A stretch of DNA of 7,215 nucleotides from Chloroflexota bacterium. GTDB taxonomy: Bacteria; Chloroflexota; Anaerolineae; Fen-1058. Each line of letters begins with the position of its first letter. The stretch's first letter is position 1. Shown here piece after piece: positions 6,238-7,215 of the stretch. Under the pieces are notes generated by a model. It searched no databases, had not been told where the DNA came from, and saw nothing but the letters and a program-made list of their open reading frames with translations. The position numbers were made by a program, and so were the translations under genes. The DNA is taken from the NCBI GenBank assembly GCA_016219235.1, contig JACRBO010000123.1:1-7215 (forward strand). The letters run 5' to 3'.

Positions 6238-7215
6238 AGCGTTAGCAGCACTCCTTCACTCAAGGCCGTCGCCAGCGCCGCGCCCACCGGCCCTGACGTC
6301 GGAATCCATTGGGCGCACGCCGCAAAGTTAACTACAAATACGATTACATTGAAGATCAGGTTTTGGCGTTGGCGATTAAGGGCGATGAGCACGTGCGTCA
6401 AGCCGTAATTGATGAATGACAACGGCAGTGCCAGCGCCAACACTTGCACGACCGGGGCCGCGCCGTGATACGGTTCGCCATACAGCCGCTCGATGAGCCA
6501 CGGTCCGCCGAGCGCGCCCGCCACGGCCAAAGCGCCGCCCGCCAGCATCAATACGGCCAGCATGCGCACTCGGATCGATCGGGTGGCCGCATAGCCGTGT
6601 TGATTTATCGCGCGCGCCAACACCGGAAAGACGGCGGCCATCAACGCGGCGGGCACAATCGCCAGCGGCTCCGTCAACTTCTGCGCCACGCCGTACACGC
6701 CCACACTGGCCGGCGACGTGAGCGCATCCAGCATAAAAACGGCGGTGCGCGTGTAGACAATGGATACTACAATCGCGCCGCCCAGTGGCAGGGCCTGGCG
6801 TAATAGACGAAATTGCAGGTCGCGATCAAACCTCGGGCGCGGAGCAAAATACCGATCGGGCTGGCGGCGCAGCCAGAGAAAACTGGCGATCAGCGTCAAG
6901 GCCGCGCTGCCGCCATACGCTACCGTCAAGCCTGCCCAGCCGGTTCCGGCGAACAGCGCCAGCCCGCCACACGCGGCGGTGAGCACGCGCATCGCCAACA
7001 ACCACAGCGCTTCCAGATCGGCGCGCTGCCAGCCGCGCAGGGCATAGCCAAAGTATTCCACGACCGAATTCATCAGCAGTGACAGGCCGACGATCAATGC
7101 GCCAAATTGCGCGGCGGGTGGCCGTCCACGGCTGATGACGATCAGCACGATCGCGGCGGGCAGCGAAAACAGCAGCTTGAGCGTTAGGTCCGCGTTGGCG
7201 ATCCGGGCGCGGTCC
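6201..7215 (-). CDS. Polysaccharide flippase (Wzx/MATE-like), 5'-truncated by window
   Basis: Integral membrane transporter that would move undecaprenyl-linked repeat units from the cytoplasmic to the outer face for the downstream Wzy-family protein. A GTG at 7148 is available, but the frame stays open to the window edge and codes for a hydrophobic helix (for example L-T-L-K-L-L-F-S-L-P), so the true start lies outside. Counted from that GTG, helices lie near 14-35, 48-68, 72-93, 122-140, 160-180, 195-213, 232-256, 262-280 and 287-308. Typical of the family are the charged link before Q-A-L-P-L-G (118-123), Y-T-R at 132-134, V-G-V-Y at 149-152, and F-P-V-L-A-R at 174-179. About 120-150 N-terminal residues are probably missing, judging from the usual 430-480 residues. 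It is first of the three minus-strand genes seen here and overlaps the next by 37 bp. Confidence 0.9.
   Translation of the reverse strand, partial: DRARIANADLTLKLLFSLPAAIVLIVISRGRPPAAQFGALIVGLSLLMNSVVEYFGYALRGWQRADLEALWLLAMRVLTAACGGLALFAGTGWAGLTVAYGGSAALTLIASFLWLRRQPDRYFAPRPRFDRDLQFRLLRQALPLGGAIVVSIVYTRTAVFMLDALTSPASVGVYGVAQKLTEPLAIVPAALMAAVFPVLARAINQHGYAATRSIRVRMLAVLMLAGGALAVAGALGGPWLIERLYGEPYHGAAPVVQVLALALPLSFINYGLTHVLIALNRQRQNLIFNVIVFVVNFAACAQWIPTSGPVGAALATALSEGVLLTLCGLSLLRPIRG

Noticed and set aside
5738..6331. + strand open frame of 197 codons opposite the Wzy and flippase genes
   Set aside because: Antisense to two membrane proteins with intact family features and spanning their junction; no motif of its own.

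Overview
This is a 7.2 kb stretch of GC-rich bacterial DNA. It holds parts of a cell-surface polysaccharide locus with an amine-dehydrogenase-type flavoenzyme gene set into it. The lineage cannot be proved from the sequence. High GC, an O-antigen polymerase carrying an immunoglobulin-like insertion, and intergenic palindromes of the AGACCT...AGGTCT type together suggest a Chloroflexota-like bacterium; this is inference from recalled patterns.

Layout. Positions 1-1037 (+ strand) hold the 3' part of a Wzy/WaaL-family membrane protein whose start lies off the left edge. Its last 76 bp overlap, tail to tail, the end of a 683-residue flavoprotein gene (962-3013, - strand) that resembles trimethylamine, dimethylamine and histamine dehydrogenases. 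A 388-bp gap (3014-3401) follows, with two separate ~64-bp palindromic elements flanking a good sigma70-type promoter that points at the flavoprotein gene. From 3402 to the right edge three - strand genes form a tight overlapping operon, read right to left: a Wzx-type flippase (6201-7215, start off the window), an O-antigen polymerase/ligase-family protein with an Ig-like insertion (4498-6237), and a GT4 glycosyltransferase (3402-4520).

How they work together. The operon has the logic of Wzx/Wzy-dependent polysaccharide assembly: the GT4 enzyme adds a sugar to a lipid-linked repeat unit at the cytoplasmic face, the flippase moves the unit across the membrane, and the Wzy-family protein polymerises or transfers it outside. 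The left-edge Wzy/WaaL-like protein may be a second polymerase or ligase. The flavoenzyme has its own promoter and no obvious role in glycan assembly; its motifs predict oxidative deamination or demethylation of an amine with covalent FMN and a 4Fe-4S cluster.

The main points to follow up are the acidic substrate pocket of the flavoenzyme, the Ig-like domain inside the polymerase, and the paired palindromes around the flavoenzyme promoter.
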